In this document: in pieces, positions 53,598 through 63,018 of the stretch
Layout: each line of letters begins with the position of its first letter
Position numbering within the stretch: position 1 is the stretch's first letter
Assembly: GCA_963823565.1 (NCBI GenBank)
Contig: CAWGLR010000001.1
Location: forward strand, 682,001 to 746,000
Reading direction: 5' to 3'
Origin: RHKX01 sp963823565
GTDB lineage: Bacteria > Actinomycetota > Thermoleophilia > Solirubrobacterales > 70-9
Length of the DNA stretch: 64,000 nucleotides
Translations under genes and position numbers: made by a program
The notes under the pieces: model-generated
Told to the model about the DNA's origin: nothing
Databases searched by the model: none
The model's input: only the letters and a program-made list of their open reading frames with translations

Positions 53598-53894
53598 ATG
53601 ATCAACGTCCGCAACTTCCGCCACGTCGCCTTGATCGAGGCGACGACGTTCCTGCTGCTGCTCGTCGCCAGCTACTTCAAGCACTTCCATGACCAGCCGC
53701 TGGCCGTCGACATCCTCGGCCCGATCCACGGCCTCTTCTTCATCGCCTACGTCGCGATGACCATCGCGCTCCGCGACGAGCAGGGGTGGGGCGTGAGGAC
53801 GACGCTGCTGATCCTGCTCGGCGCCGTCCTTCCCTTCGGCGGCTACGTCGTCGACCGCTGGCTCGAGACGCACGAGCGCGCCGGCACGACCTGA
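53598..53894 (+). CDS. DUF3817 integral membrane protein
   Basis: The 98-residue protein matches DUF3817: RNFRHVALIEATTFLLLL, a KHFHDQPLAVDILGPIHGLFFIAYV segment with conserved His, and LLILLGAVLPFGGYVVDRWL. Three membrane helices. Start ATG at 53598. Its function is unknown. It is followed 32 bp later by a DUF5996 gene on the same strand. Confidence 0.88.
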   Translation: MINVRNFRHVALIEATTFLLLLVASYFKHFHDQPLAVDILGPIHGLFFIAYVAMTIALRDEQGWGVRTTLLILLGAVLPFGGYVVDRWLETHERAGTT

Positions 53895-53926
53895 GCCGCC
53901 GGCGGGCGAGGAGTAGCTTCCCGTCC

Positions 53927-54847
53927 ATGCCTCCCCACTGGCCCGCGCTCGACTACGAGGAGTGGCGGGAGGCCTGCGACACGCTGCACGCGCACACGCA
54001 GGTCCTCGGGAAGCTGGCGGCCGTGGTCGCGCCGGCCGAGCCGCAACTCCAGCACGCGGCGCTGCGGCTCACGACCCGCGGCTGGGAGACGGCGCCGCTG
54101 CCCGCCCCCGACGGCTCCGGCGCCTTCACCGTCGCCCTCGACCTTCACCGCCACGAGGCGGTCGCCGAGCACAGCGACGGCCGCGCCGAGCGCATCGCGC
54201 TGACGCCCGACCGCCCGGTCGGCGAGGTGACGCGCGAGCTGCTCGCCCGCGTCCGCGAGCTGGCAGGCGGTTTCGAGCTCGAGCTCGATCCCCAAGAGGT
54301 CCCCTGGAGCGTCGCCCTCGACGAGGACGACGAGCACCGCACCTACGACACCTCGGCGGTTGCGACCTACTTCGCGGCGGCGACCCGCGCGGCCCAGGTT
54401 CTCGCCGCCTTCCGCGCGCCCTACCGCGGCCGCTCGACGCCGGTCAACGCCTGGTGGGGCTCGTTCGACATCGCCGTCAACCTGTTCAGCGGAGAAGGCG
54501 CCGAGCCGCCGTCGGACGACTTCATCATGCGCAACGCAATGGACTCCCAGGAGGTCGCCGTCGGCTGGTGGCCGGGCGACCCGCGGTACCCGAAGGCCGC
54601 CTTCTACGCCTACGCGCACCCCGCCCCGCCCGGCTTCGAGACGGCCGAGCTCAAGCCCGCCACCGCCCGCTGGGACGGCGACCTCGGCGAGTACGTCCTC
54701 GACTGGAGCGAGGTCTCCGGCGCCGCCGACCCGATGGCGGCCGCGCTGGGCTTCGCCCGCTCGGCGTTCCGCCACGCGTGCCTCGTCTGCGGCTGGGATC
54801 CGGCACTCGCCGCCAGCTCCGAGGGCAAGCCGCCCCCGGTGCGCTGA
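53927..54847 (+). CDS. DUF5996 family protein
   Basis: The 306-residue soluble protein starts at the ATG at 53927 with WPALDYEEWREACDTLHAHTQVLGKLA and has TTRGWETAPLP, PVNAWWGSFDIAVNLFSG and QEVAVGWWPGDPRYPKAAFYAYAHP. These are DUF5996 features. The function is not known. It probably shares a transcript with the DUF3817 gene. Confidence 0.87.
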   Translation: MPPHWPALDYEEWREACDTLHAHTQVLGKLAAVVAPAEPQLQHAALRLTTRGWETAPLPAPDGSGAFTVALDLHRHEAVAEHSDGRAERIALTPDRPVGEVTRELLARVRELAGGFELELDPQEVPWSVALDEDDEHRTYDTSAVATYFAAATRAAQVLAAFRAPYRGRSTPVNAWWGSFDIAVNLFSGEGAEPPSDDFIMRNAMDSQEVAVGWWPGDPRYPKAAFYAYAHPAPPGFETAELKPATARWDGDLGEYVLDWSEVSGAADPMAAALGFARSAFRHACLVCGWDPALAASSEGKPPPVR

Positions 54848-54872
54848 CCGGGGGCGTCGCTCCGCCCGGGTC

Positions 54873-55430
54873 CTACTTCCTCTTCAGCGTCAGGCGCGAC
54901 TCCGCGAACGGCGCTCCGTTCAGCGTTATGTGCGTCGCCGCCTTCACCTTCTTCGTCGTCAGCGTTCCCTCGAACGTGTAGGCGATGTCGGCGGTGCAGG
55001 GAGAGACCCCGCTGCCGCTGACCGACTTCTCATCGTGGTCGTAGCCGAGGCTGATCGGGCCGAAGTCGTTCGAGTAGGCGACCTCGAATCCCTTGGCGTT
55101 CCACTTGTTCGCCCCGCTGCCCTTGCGCATCGTCACCCTGCGCGGGTCCGGGTCGGCGCAGCCGAAGGCGTTGCCGCCGAGGTCGAAGACCCCGATGAAC
55201 TTGCGCTTCGCGCCATGTCCCTTCGTCTTCAGCTTCATCGAGGCGGGCCCTTCCGTGGAGAAGGTCTCGTTGACCCACTTCCCCGTCCACTTGCCCGAGT
55301 AGTCCGCCGGGTCGAAGCCCCCTCGCTGCGCACCGGCGCGGTCGTCTCCGGTGGCCGTGGTCACGAGGATCGCCGCGCTCAGCGCCGTGGCCGCAGCGAG
55401 CAGGGTCACCATCTTGCCGATTCTGCCCAT
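54873..55430 (-). CDS. secreted protein of unknown function
   Basis: The 185-residue protein starts at the ATG at 55430, 5 nt after AAGGAG. A signal peptide (about 1-30) precedes a beta-rich domain with YSGKWTGKWVNETF, SMKLKTKG, and FIGVFDLGGNAFGC. It is lipocalin-like or avidin-like in strand pattern, but this is weak. A GTGGC-TATT-GCCAC hairpin at 55449-55462 lies just upstream of the ribosome site and might regulate it. Convergent with the DUF5996 gene. Confidence 0.72.
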   Translation of the reverse strand: MGRIGKMVTLLAAATALSAAILVTTATGDDRAGAQRGGFDPADYSGKWTGKWVNETFSTEGPASMKLKTKGHGAKRKFIGVFDLGGNAFGCADPDPRRVTMRKGSGANKWNAKGFEVAYSNDFGPISLGYDHDEKSVSGSGVSPCTADIAYTFEGTLTTKKVKAATHITLNGAPFAESRLTLKRK

Positions 55431-55525
55431 ACCCACTCCTTCGCAAATGTGGCTATTGCCACTTGTTGTGGGGACCGAGCATACGCGAATAATGGCTCGC
55501 CTGCGGGCGAAATAGGCTGACTGCG

Positions 55526-55822
55526 ATGGCCAATCCCTTCCGGCGCCTGCGGCAGGCGATCTCCTCCCCCCGTCTCGACGGCTCCGGCGAGCTCTTCGTC
55601 GGCGACCCGCGCTTCGACGACTGGGAGCCGGTGCAGGAGTTCGAGGACCTCGCGACCGCGCGGGGCTGGCGACAGCACCTCGAGGATCTCGGGGTCGAGG
55701 CGGTGATCACCTCCGACTGGCCGCTCGACCGCTTCGGCCGCGGCGACATCTCCCTCGTGGTCCCGCCCGGGAGCTGGAGCGAGGCCGAGGAGATCCTCAG
55801 CGGCCTGGACCTCGACCCCTGA
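55526..55822 (+). CDS. DUF2007-like small soluble protein
   Basis: The 98-residue protein starts at the ATG at 55526. EFEDLATARGWRQHLEDLGVEAVI and the C-terminal LVVPPGSWSEAEEILSGL fit small ACT/DUF2007-like proteins that are often followed by regulatory genes. Its stop overlaps the convergent HD gene by 26 bp. Family assignment is tentative. Confidence 0.6.
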   Translation: MANPFRRLRQAISSPRLDGSGELFVGDPRFDDWEPVQEFEDLATARGWRQHLEDLGVEAVITSDWPLDRFGRGDISLVVPPGSWSEAEEILSGLDLDP

Positions 55823-56390
55823 GGAAGATCTGCGGCAGCGTCAGCGGCCGCTCTCGCGCCGCCTTGGCGACCATCCTCCCCACCTCCCCGTAGATGCCGG
55901 CGCGCGGCACCGCCGCGAAGAGGCCGCGCAGCCATCCCCGGCGCAGGCCGAAGGCGATCGTGCCGCCGGAGAGCTCGACGAGGTCGGCGCGCCGCATCAG
56001 CTCGGCCTCGGCGCCGGCGTCCCACTGCGGGCGCAGGTCGTGGTGGTACTCGATCGCGTCGAGGCAGCGGCGGAGCCGCTCGCCCGACCAGCCGCGCCCG
56101 GTCAGCATCCGCTCGGCGTAGTGGCGGCCGTCGGTGACGTAGGCGCCGCCCTCGGCCGCGCCGTCGTAGAGGCCGATGTCGTGCAGCAGTCCCGCGATCA
56201 GCGTCGCCTCGCGGTCGATCTCGTGCCCGCCCTCGGCCGCGAGCTCCTCGGCGATCAGGAAGCAGCGGACGCCGTGGCGCTCCATCGGCCCGCCCGTCTC
56301 CCCCGCCGCCTCGCGCAGGAGCCGCAGCGCCTCGCGCTCGGCGTCGGTGCGGACGAGCTCGTCGGCGGTCACGGTCGGCACCGGCCCCAT
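55797..56390 (-). CDS. HD-domain hydrolase
   Basis: The 197-residue protein shows ERHGVRCFLIAEELA, the metal-binding LIAGLLHDIGLYDG, YHHDLR and LMRRADLVELS, as in HD-type phosphohydrolases. It is about the length of the small inositol-oxygenase-like/HD proteins. The substrate is probably a nucleotide. It starts at the ATG at 56390, 35 bp from the divergent WS/DGAT gene. Confidence 0.85.
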   Translation of the reverse strand: MGPVPTVTADELVRTDAEREALRLLREAAGETGGPMERHGVRCFLIAEELAAEGGHEIDREATLIAGLLHDIGLYDGAAEGGAYVTDGRHYAERMLTGRGWSGERLRRCLDAIEYHHDLRPQWDAGAEAELMRRADLVELSGGTIAFGLRRGWLRGLFAAVPRAGIYGEVGRMVAKAARERPLTLPQIFLRGRGPGR

Positions 56391-56425
56391 CCTGTCAGCG
56401 GCGGCCCAGATAGGGTCGCCCCGAG

Positions 56426-57862
56426 GTGGACGAAGGCCCCGACCAGCTCTCGCCCTCGGACATGGCCTCGCTGCTCGCCGAGCGCGGAGCGATCCACGTC
56501 CACGTCGGCGGCACCGCGCTCTTCGAAGGCGACCCGCCCGGGTTCGACCGGTTCATCGACCACGTCGGCGAGCGACTCGAGCTGATCCCGCGCTTCCGGC
56601 GCCGCGTCCGCTACCTGCCCGGCAAGGTGATGCGGGCGGAGTGGGAGGACGACCCGCAGTTCGACCTGCGCCGCCACGTCCGCCGCGTCGCGGTCCCCTC
56701 GCCGGGAAGCGACGAGCAGCTCCGCGAGCTCGTCGGCCAGGTGATGTCCGAGCCGCTCGACCAGACCAGGCCGCTCTGGCAGCTCTACCTGATCGAGCGC
56801 TGCGGGGCGGGCCGCGAGCGCGGCTTTGCGGCAATCTCGAAGACCCACCACGCGCTCGTCGACGGCGTCTCCGCCGTCGACGTCGGCGCGGTCATCCTCG
56901 ATCCCGACCCCGACGGGACCGACCTCGGCCTCGGCGGCGCGGAGTGGACGCCGCGGACCCGCGGGACCCGGCAGGTCGTCTCCAGCCGGCTCGAGGACGC
57001 GAGCCGGCGGCTGCTCGGCGTCTCCCGCGAGGCGGCGAGGCGGGCGCTCGACCCGCGGACCCCGCAGGCCTCGGCGACCGCCGCCGTCCGCACCGCGCAG
57101 GGCTTCCTCGACCTCGCCCGCCACAGCGACCCGGTGCGGCCGACGTTCCTCAACGCCGAGATCGGCCGCGACCGCCGGGTCGCCTTCGCCTCGACGACGC
57201 TGGCCGAGCTGAAGCGGGTCGCCACCGAGAGCAGCACCGGGGCGACGGTCAACGACGTCGTCCTCGCGATCTCCGCCGGCGCGCTGCGGGCGCTGTTCAT
57301 CGCCCGCGGCGAGGAGATCCCCGGCGAGTTCGCGGCGCTCGTCCCGATGAGCATCCGCAAGCCCGGCGAGGAGCTCGCGCTCGGCAACCGGATGACGACG
57401 CTGATGGTGCCGCTGCCGCTCCGCACCGAGGACCCCGTCGAGCGGCTGCGGGCGATCCACCGGACGACCGACCGCCTGAAGCGGTCCGAGGCCGCGCGCG
57501 CCGCCTCGATCGTCATCGACGCGAGCGGCTGGGTGCCGCCGACGATGAGCCGCGTCCTCGGCACGGTGGGCGAGGCGCTGGGCCCGGCCCGCCGCGTCGT
57601 CAACCAGCGGCTGCCGTGGAACCTCGTGATCTCCAACGTGCCGGGCCCGCCGATGCCGGTCTACCTGCTCGGCCGCCGTCTGCGCTCGATTCACCCGTTC
57701 GTCGCCCTCTCGCCGCAGCGCCGGGCGCTGTCGATCGGGGTCATCTCCTACGACGGCGGGCTCCACTTCGGCCTCGTCGGCGACCGCGACGTGATGTTCG
57801 ACCTCGACGACTTCGCCGGGATGATCGAGGCCGAGCTAGGCGCGCTCGGCGCCGGCGGCTGA
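56426..57862 (+). CDS. wax ester synthase/diacylglycerol acyltransferase (WS/DGAT)
   Basis: The 478-residue protein starts at a GTG (56426). It contains TRPLWQLYLIE, the catalytic HHALVDG at 141-147, NDVVLAISAGALR, LVPMSIR and LVISNVPGPPMPVYL, the full WS/DGAT series. It esterifies acyl-CoA with diacylglycerol or a fatty alcohol to make storage lipid. Such genes are common in actinobacteria with triacylglycerol reserves. Its end overlaps the convergent LOG-like gene by 27 bp. Confidence 0.93.
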   Translation: MDEGPDQLSPSDMASLLAERGAIHVHVGGTALFEGDPPGFDRFIDHVGERLELIPRFRRRVRYLPGKVMRAEWEDDPQFDLRRHVRRVAVPSPGSDEQLRELVGQVMSEPLDQTRPLWQLYLIERCGAGRERGFAAISKTHHALVDGVSAVDVGAVILDPDPDGTDLGLGGAEWTPRTRGTRQVVSSRLEDASRRLLGVSREAARRALDPRTPQASATAAVRTAQGFLDLARHSDPVRPTFLNAEIGRDRRVAFASTTLAELKRVATESSTGATVNDVVLAISAGALRALFIARGEEIPGEFAALVPMSIRKPGEELALGNRMTTLMVPLPLRTEDPVERLRAIHRTTDRLKRSEAARAASIVIDASGWVPPTMSRVLGTVGEALGPARRVVNQRLPWNLVISNVPGPPMPVYLLGRRLRSIHPFVALSPQRRALSIGVISYDGGLHFGLVGDRDVMFDLDDFAGMIEAELGALGAGG

Positions 57863-58321
57863 GCGCCCGGCGACGATCGCTGCGACCGCTTCGGCGACGT
57901 CGTCGGTCAGCGTCAGCAGGTGGTCGTAGGGCGGGTCGGCGCGCGCCGCCTGGCTGCGGACCAGTTCCCAGATCCCGGTCGAGGCGAAGAACTCGCGGCC
58001 GAGGAAGACCATCGGCGCCCGCTCCTCGACCGGCGAGTAGGCATTGATGGCCGCGTCTTGGAAGACCTCCTGGACGATCCCGGCGCCGCCGCGGGCGAAG
58101 ACGACGCCGCAGTCGGCCCGCGCCTGCAGGCGCAGCGCCACGTCCCCCGCCGGGAAGATGCAGGCGATGAAGACGGCGCCGGCGACGCCGATCCCGCCCC
58201 AGTCGAGGTCGCACTCGCGCAGGTCGATCCCCTCGACGACCGACCCGCGCAGGTCGCCGTGCGCCTCGAGGTGCGCGAGCAGCGCCTCGCGGCTCGCCAG
58301 CTCCGGGATCGGGGAGGTCAT
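57836..58321 (-). CDS. LOG-family-like protein, apparently shortened
   Basis: The 161-residue protein starts at the ATG at 58321. Its N-terminal GSVVEGIDLRECDLDWGGIGVAGAVFIACIFP matches the lead-in of actinobacterial LOG-type proteins. The end ARGGAGIVQEVFQDAAINAYSPVEERAPMVFLGREFF matches the nucleotide-binding end. The central part with the usual GGGPG-ME motif is missing, joined in frame. It may be inactive. A longer start at 58345 is possible. Confidence 0.7.
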   Translation of the reverse strand: MTSPIPELASREALLAHLEAHGDLRGSVVEGIDLRECDLDWGGIGVAGAVFIACIFPAGDVALRLQARADCGVVFARGGAGIVQEVFQDAAINAYSPVEERAPMVFLGREFFASTGIWELVRSQAARADPPYDHLLTLTDDVAEAVAAIVAGRSAAGAERA

Positions 58322-58341
58322 GGGCGGGCTCCCCCTCACGC

Positions 58342-58416
58342 TCAATCGCTCAGCGGACTGCGATGCTCGATCGACCGGAAGCGGGCGAAGTCACGGTCGA
58401 GGGTGATGACGGCTGA
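58342..58416 (-). pseudogene. VapC-like PIN toxin C-terminal remnant
   Basis: A short open stretch encodes AVITLDRDFARFRSIEHRSPLSD before a stop at 58342. The TLDRDFARF segment is typical of PIN-domain toxin C-termini. There is no room for the rest of the toxin. No antitoxin is seen. A long inverted repeat begins 22 bp away, so this may be the scar of a lost cassette. Confidence 0.4.
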
Positions 58417-58438
58417 CCCCGGCACCCACGTCTCCCGC

Positions 58439-58482
58439 GCTGGGGTCACTCGGTTCGCTATTTCGCACTCAGTGACCCCAGC
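58439..58482. repeat. 12-bp inverted repeat with 20-bp spacer
   Basis: GCTGGGGTCACT at 58439-58450 is exactly complementary to AGTGACCCCAGC at 58471-58482. It is next to a toxin-gene remnant in the non-coding stretch 58417-58573, which holds nothing else recognisable. It could be a REP-like element, an end of a small mobile element, or a terminator. Confidence 0.5.
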
Positions 58483-58573
58483 ACGGGCTGGGCGCCACGC
58501 GGGGTGCGCCACATGCGTGGTCCTTCTTGCGTTTGGGAGTCAGGCCCGCGACCCCTCGCCGCACCACGGTCAG

Positions 58574-58663
58574 CGGAGAGGGAGGGATTCGAACCCTCGA
58601 GAGAGCAATCAGCCCCCTACTCGCTTAGCAGGCGAGTGCCTTCAGCCACTCGGCCACCTCTCC
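58574..58663 (-). tRNA. tRNA-Ser (anticodon GCT)
   Basis: A 90-nt gene with acceptor GGAGAGG/CCTCTCC, anticodon stem ACTCGC/GCGAGT with loop CTGCTAA, and a long variable arm, as for class II tRNAs. T arm GAGGG-TTCGAAT-CCCTC. It reads AGC and AGU codons. Confidence 0.95.
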
Positions 58664-58718
58664 GGGGCGCCCGCGGTCAAGCCGCCGCGAGCGTCGGTCG
58701 ATTCTAGAGCGGCTCAGC

Positions 58719-60328
58719 TCAACGGCGCCGCTTGCGCTTCAGCTTGACGGTCGCCGTGACGGCCTGGGCGACGTTGCCGTCGGTCGGAGTCATCGTCACC
58801 GTCACGCCCACCGTCGCCTTGCCCTTGCGGCGGAGCCGCTTGCGGACCTTGCGGTTGCCCCTGACCGTGAGGACCTCCTGGCCCTCGAGGCCGACGTGCG
58901 AGCCCGTGACGGGCGCGACCTTCTTGCCCGTCAGCTCGAGCTGGGGGGGATAGGGCACCGTCAGGCCCATCGTCGCCGTCCCCCGGCGCCTGTTGCGCGT
59001 GACTCCCGCGCTCGTCAGCTCGCAGGGCCCGGGCTCGACACCGGGCGGACCGACCGCCCGGGCCGGCACCGGCCCGGAGGGATTGCTCACGTAGACGATG
59101 CCGCGGCAGTCGACCGCGACCCCGTACGGGCTGAAGAAGGCAGTGGGCGAGCTCGCGAGACCGGCCTTGCACCCGGTCTGGACAGTGCACTCCTCGAGCC
59201 CGGTGACGCCGCCCGGCCGGACGTCGGCGCCGAACGAGCGCACGAATGCGCGACCGGGCGCATAGACGTTGATCCGATGGTTGTCGCTGTCGCTGACGTA
59301 CGCGAACCCGTCGCCGGCCACGGCCACTCCCTGCGGCCTCGAGAACTCGCCGGGCCCCGCTCCCGCCGTGCCGGCCTGGCAGTTGGCGCCGCAGACCTCG
59401 AAACCCGCGCTGCCGCCCGCGACGACGTTCCTGCCGAGTCCGCCGATCGGGGTCAGCGCCGGGGGCGGCGCGAACACCATCACCTGATTGGTGCCGTAGC
59501 CGTCCGACCACATCCGTCCGTCGGGCCCGAAGTCGACCCCCTCGACCGAGGCGAGCGAGCCCGTTGCCCCGGTGATGAGACCGGCCTTGCAGTCGGCGCT
59601 GACCGAGCAGCTCTCGAAGCCGGTACCGGGCGTCGCGGCGTTGACGTCCTCGCCGACGACCCGCAGCCACTTTCCGTTGCGCTCGTGGATCGAGATCCGG
59701 TTGTTGGAGGAGTCGCCGACGTAGACCCGGCCGTCGGGCCCGAAGCTGAGCGGCCAGCCCTGGCCGAAGGCGCCGCCCGCTGCGCTGGAGACACCGTCCT
59801 GACAGGTCGTCGCGATCGTGCAGATCTCGGGGCCGGCCGTCCCGCCCGGGACCACGTCGAAGCCGAAGGCGCGCTTGAAGCGGCCGGCGGAGTCGAAGAC
59901 CGAGATGCGGTGCGCGTCGACGACGAAGATCTCGGCGCCGTCGGGTGAGAACTCGGCATCCTCGGGACCGGCGATCTCCCCCGCGCCGAGGCCGCTGACC
60001 CCCTTCTTGCAGCTCGTCGTGCAGACCTCCGGCCCGGTGCCCCCCGCTGGGTTGACGTCCTTTCCGAAGGCGAACAGGAACGCGCCGCCGGGACCGAAGA
60101 CCGAGACGCGGTCGTTCACGTAATCGGGCAGCGCAACCCGGCCGCTGAGCGGGTCGAGGCCGATCCCCTCCGGGAAGGCGACGTCGCCGGGGGCTCCGGT
60201 GGCGGTGTCCGGCGTCCCGTAGGTCGCCTTCGAGACGACCGCCGCGTTCGCCGTCGCGGCGCCGATCAGAGCAGTCCCGCGAGCAGCGCGAGACCGCGAT
60301 CCCGTTGGTGCGAGCGTGGCGCTCTCAT
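58719..60328 (-). pseudogene. secreted NHL-repeat protein with a frameshift in its signal peptide
   Basis: The main frame of about 520 residues has repeated NHL-type blades (SRPQGVAVAGDGFAYVSDSDNHRINVY, SFGPDGRVYVGDSSNNRISI) and a Lys/Arg-rich end. Each blade is separated by CT-C-G Cys pairs. The best start is the ATG at 60328 after GGAGGAGGG; it reads MRAPRSHQRDRGLALLAGLL and then stops after 21 codons. The main frame takes over at LIGAATANAA near 60268 to finish the signal peptide. One lost base explains this. It likely forms a beta-propeller outside the cell. Confidence 0.78.
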
Positions 60329-60420
60329 CGGACCCTCCTCCGTGAAACGACGTCCGATTCACGATTGAGGGTAGCGCGCGGCGCGATGGCGTGCCGTCGT
60401 CGTCGCTAGGCTCGCCCGCG

Positions 60421-61626
60421 GTGAGCGAGCCGGAGCTCTACGACCGCTACGAGGCGATCTTCGAGGGGATCGAGCCGCCGTTCGCCTTCGTGGACCTCGG
60501 CGCCCTGGCCGACAACGCCGACGCGATGCTGAAGCGCGCCGGGTCGAAGCCGATCCGGGTGGCGTCGAAGTCGGTGCGCTGCCGCGAGGTGCTGAGGTTG
60601 GTCGACGAGCGCGACGAGCGGTTCCGGGGAGTTCTCGCCTACACCGCGGACGAGGCGCTGATGCTCGCCGAGTCCGGGCACACCGATGTCGTCGTCGCCT
60701 ACCCGTCGGCAGACCGCCACGCGATCTCCCGCCTCGCCGAGCTCGCCCAGGAGCGGTCGCAGGCCTCGGTGACGCTGATGGTCGACGAGGCCGCCCAGCT
60801 CGACCTGATCGAGGGCGCGGTCGGCTCCGGGCCGGCGCCGATCAGGGTCGCGATCGACCTCGACGTCAGCTTCCGCGCGCTGCGCGGCCTCGTCCAGGCG
60901 GGCACGAAGCGCTCACCGATCCGCACCGCCTCCGCCGCCCGCAAGCTCGCCGAGGAGATCGTCTCGCGGCCTGGCCTCGAGCTCGACGGCGTCATGGCCT
61001 ACGAGGGGCAGGTGGCCGGCGTCGGCGACGCCGCTCCCGGCAAGGCGGTGAAGAACCTCGCGATCCGGCGCATGCAGCGCGCGTCGATGGCTGACATCGG
61101 CGAGCGGCGGGCGGAGATGGTCGCCGCCGTGCGCGACGTCGCGCCGCTGCGGTTCGTAAACGGCGGCGGCACCGGCAGCCTCGAGCTGACGGCGCGCGAG
61201 GACGCCGTGACCGAGCTCGCGGCGGGCTCGGGGTTCTACGCGCCCGCGCTCTTCGACACCTACAGCCGCTTCACCCTCACCCCCGCCGCCGGGTTCACGC
61301 TGCCGATCGTGCGGCGGCCGGACACCGCGATCGTCACCGCCCTGGGCGGCGGCTACGTCGCCTCGGGCGCGGCGGGCGCCGACCGGCTGCCGGCTCCGTG
61401 GCTACCGCCCGGACTCCACCTCGACCGGCTCGAGGGAGCGGGAGAGGTGCAGACGCCGCTGCTGGGCGAGGTCGCGGTCCGGCTGCGGGTCGGCGACCGC
61501 GTCTACTTCCGCCACGCCAAGGCCGGCGAGCTCTGCGAGCACTTCAACCACCTCTACCTGGTCGAGGGCGACGCGATCGTCGCCGAGGTCCCGACCTACC
61601 GCGGCGAGGGCTGGGCCTTCCTCTAG
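60421..61626 (+). CDS. alanine racemase N-domain/D-threonine aldolase-like PLP enzyme
   Basis: The 401-residue protein starts at a GTG (60421). It is a fold-type III PLP enzyme: PPFAFVDLGALADNADAML, PLP-lysine in IRVASKSVRCREVL (about residue 50), VMAYEGQVAGVGD, and FVNGGGTGSLE for the phosphate. The C-terminal half has DRLPAPWLPPG and AKAGELCEHFNHLYL with His and Cys that would bind a metal, as in D-threonine aldolase. The substrate is probably a D-amino acid. It is convergent with the lactone oxidase gene; both stops lie in a 12-bp palindrome at 61623-61634. Confidence 0.85.
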   Translation: MSEPELYDRYEAIFEGIEPPFAFVDLGALADNADAMLKRAGSKPIRVASKSVRCREVLRLVDERDERFRGVLAYTADEALMLAESGHTDVVVAYPSADRHAISRLAELAQERSQASVTLMVDEAAQLDLIEGAVGSGPAPIRVAIDLDVSFRALRGLVQAGTKRSPIRTASAARKLAEEIVSRPGLELDGVMAYEGQVAGVGDAAPGKAVKNLAIRRMQRASMADIGERRAEMVAAVRDVAPLRFVNGGGTGSLELTAREDAVTELAAGSGFYAPALFDTYSRFTLTPAAGFTLPIVRRPDTAIVTALGGGYVASGAAGADRLPAPWLPPGLHLDRLEGAGEVQTPLLGEVAVRLRVGDRVYFRHAKAGELCEHFNHLYLVEGDAIVAEVPTYRGEGWAFL

Positions 61627-61630
61627 GCGC

Positions 61631-62971
61631 CTAGCCTGGGATCGGGACGGCGACCGGGCCGAGGACCCGGTCGGTGTACTCGTTGGCGAACAGCCCCTGC
61701 GGGTCGAAGCGGTCGCGCACCGCGAGGAAGTCGTCGAAGCGTGGGTAGAGCGGGCGCAGATCGCCGGCGCCGAGGAAGTGGCGCTTGCCCCAGTGCGGGC
61801 GGCCGCCGTACTTCGCCAGCGCCGCCGCGACCGCCGTGAAGTAGGTCTCCCAGTTCGACTTGCGGTCCTGGTGCACGGCGATATAGGCGGTCTCGCGCTC
61901 GAAGGAGGGGCTGAGCATCGCGTCGTCGGAGGCGACGAATCGGACCTCGATCGGGAAGGCGACCTCGAGCTCGGGCCGGTTGGCTATCGCCAACACCTCC
62001 TCGACCGCCTCGCGCGCGCTCGTTCGCGGCACCGCGTACTCCATCTCCGTGAACTTGATCCGCCGCTCCGAGGCGAAGACGCGGAACGAGTGGTCGAGCT
62101 TGCGGGGCACCCCGGCGCCGGCGGAGGCGAGCCGCGACAGCGTTGGGATCGTCGCCGGGACCCGGCGCGCGACGACCGCGAACGCCGAGCCCACCCAGTT
62201 CTCGAAGACGACCTCCTGGAGGTATCCGCTCACGGGGTTCGCCGGGTCAGCCGGCTCGTCGGTCCGCCGGCTCTCGCGGCAGTTCGCCCACTCGGTGTGA
62301 GGGAAGACGTAGAACTCGAAGTGATCGCAGCTCGACACCAGGCCGTCGAGCCCGGCCAGCGTCTCGCCGAGCGGGCGCCGCCGGTCGATCCGGTCGATCC
62401 GGAAGGGCGGAACGACCCGCAGCGTCACCGAGTAGACGACGCCGAGCGCGCCGATGCCGACGCGGGCGGCGCGGAAGCCGTCGGGGTCGCTCGCCTCGCT
62501 GAGCTCGACCGTCGTCCCGTCCGCGGTGATCAGCTCGATCGCCTCGACCTGCGCGGAGAGGTTCGGATAGCGCTCGCCGGTCCCGTGCGTCCCGGTCGCG
62601 ATCGCCCCGGCGAGGGTCTGGCGGTCGATGTCGCCGAGGTTCTCGAGCGCCAGCCCGAGCCGGTCGAGCTTGCGGCTGAGCGCGCGCAGCGTGATGCCCG
62701 CCTCGACCTTGACCCGCCCCGCGGGGCGGTCGACCTCCAGCACCCGGTCCAGCGAGTCGAGCCGGACCATCGTCCCCTCCGTCAGCGCCGCCCCGGTGAA
62801 CGAGTGGCCGGAGCCCGCGGCCTTGACTCGGCGCCCCTCCTTCGACGCCGCGATCACCGCGCTGATCAGGCCCTCGCGCGTATTCGGCCGCGCCATCACC
62901 ATCGGCCGGCAGCGCTGCTCGGCCGACCAGTTGCGCCAGCGGTAGGGCCCGGGCTCCTGCTCGTCCGCCAT
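61631..62971 (-). CDS. FAD-linked sugar-1,4-lactone oxidase (D-arabinono-lactone oxidase family)
   Basis: The 446-residue protein starts at the ATG at 62971 with RWRNWSAEQRCRP. VKAAGSGHSFTGAAL and AGAIATGTHGTG bind FAD in the vanillyl-alcohol-oxidase fold. The C-terminal HWGKRHFLG and LRPLYPRFDDFLAVRDRFDP are the sugar-lactone oxidase end motifs. It would oxidise an aldono-lactone or a similar polyol with O2. Confidence 0.92.
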   Translation of the reverse strand: MADEQEPGPYRWRNWSAEQRCRPMVMARPNTREGLISAVIAASKEGRRVKAAGSGHSFTGAALTEGTMVRLDSLDRVLEVDRPAGRVKVEAGITLRALSRKLDRLGLALENLGDIDRQTLAGAIATGTHGTGERYPNLSAQVEAIELITADGTTVELSEASDPDGFRAARVGIGALGVVYSVTLRVVPPFRIDRIDRRRPLGETLAGLDGLVSSCDHFEFYVFPHTEWANCRESRRTDEPADPANPVSGYLQEVVFENWVGSAFAVVARRVPATIPTLSRLASAGAGVPRKLDHSFRVFASERRIKFTEMEYAVPRTSAREAVEEVLAIANRPELEVAFPIEVRFVASDDAMLSPSFERETAYIAVHQDRKSNWETYFTAVAAALAKYGGRPHWGKRHFLGAGDLRPLYPRFDDFLAVRDRFDPQGLFANEYTDRVLGPVAVPIPG

Positions 62972-63018
62972 CGATTCCACCTTAGCCCGCAGGGCTCGCT
63001 CTAATCTCAACCTCGCCC

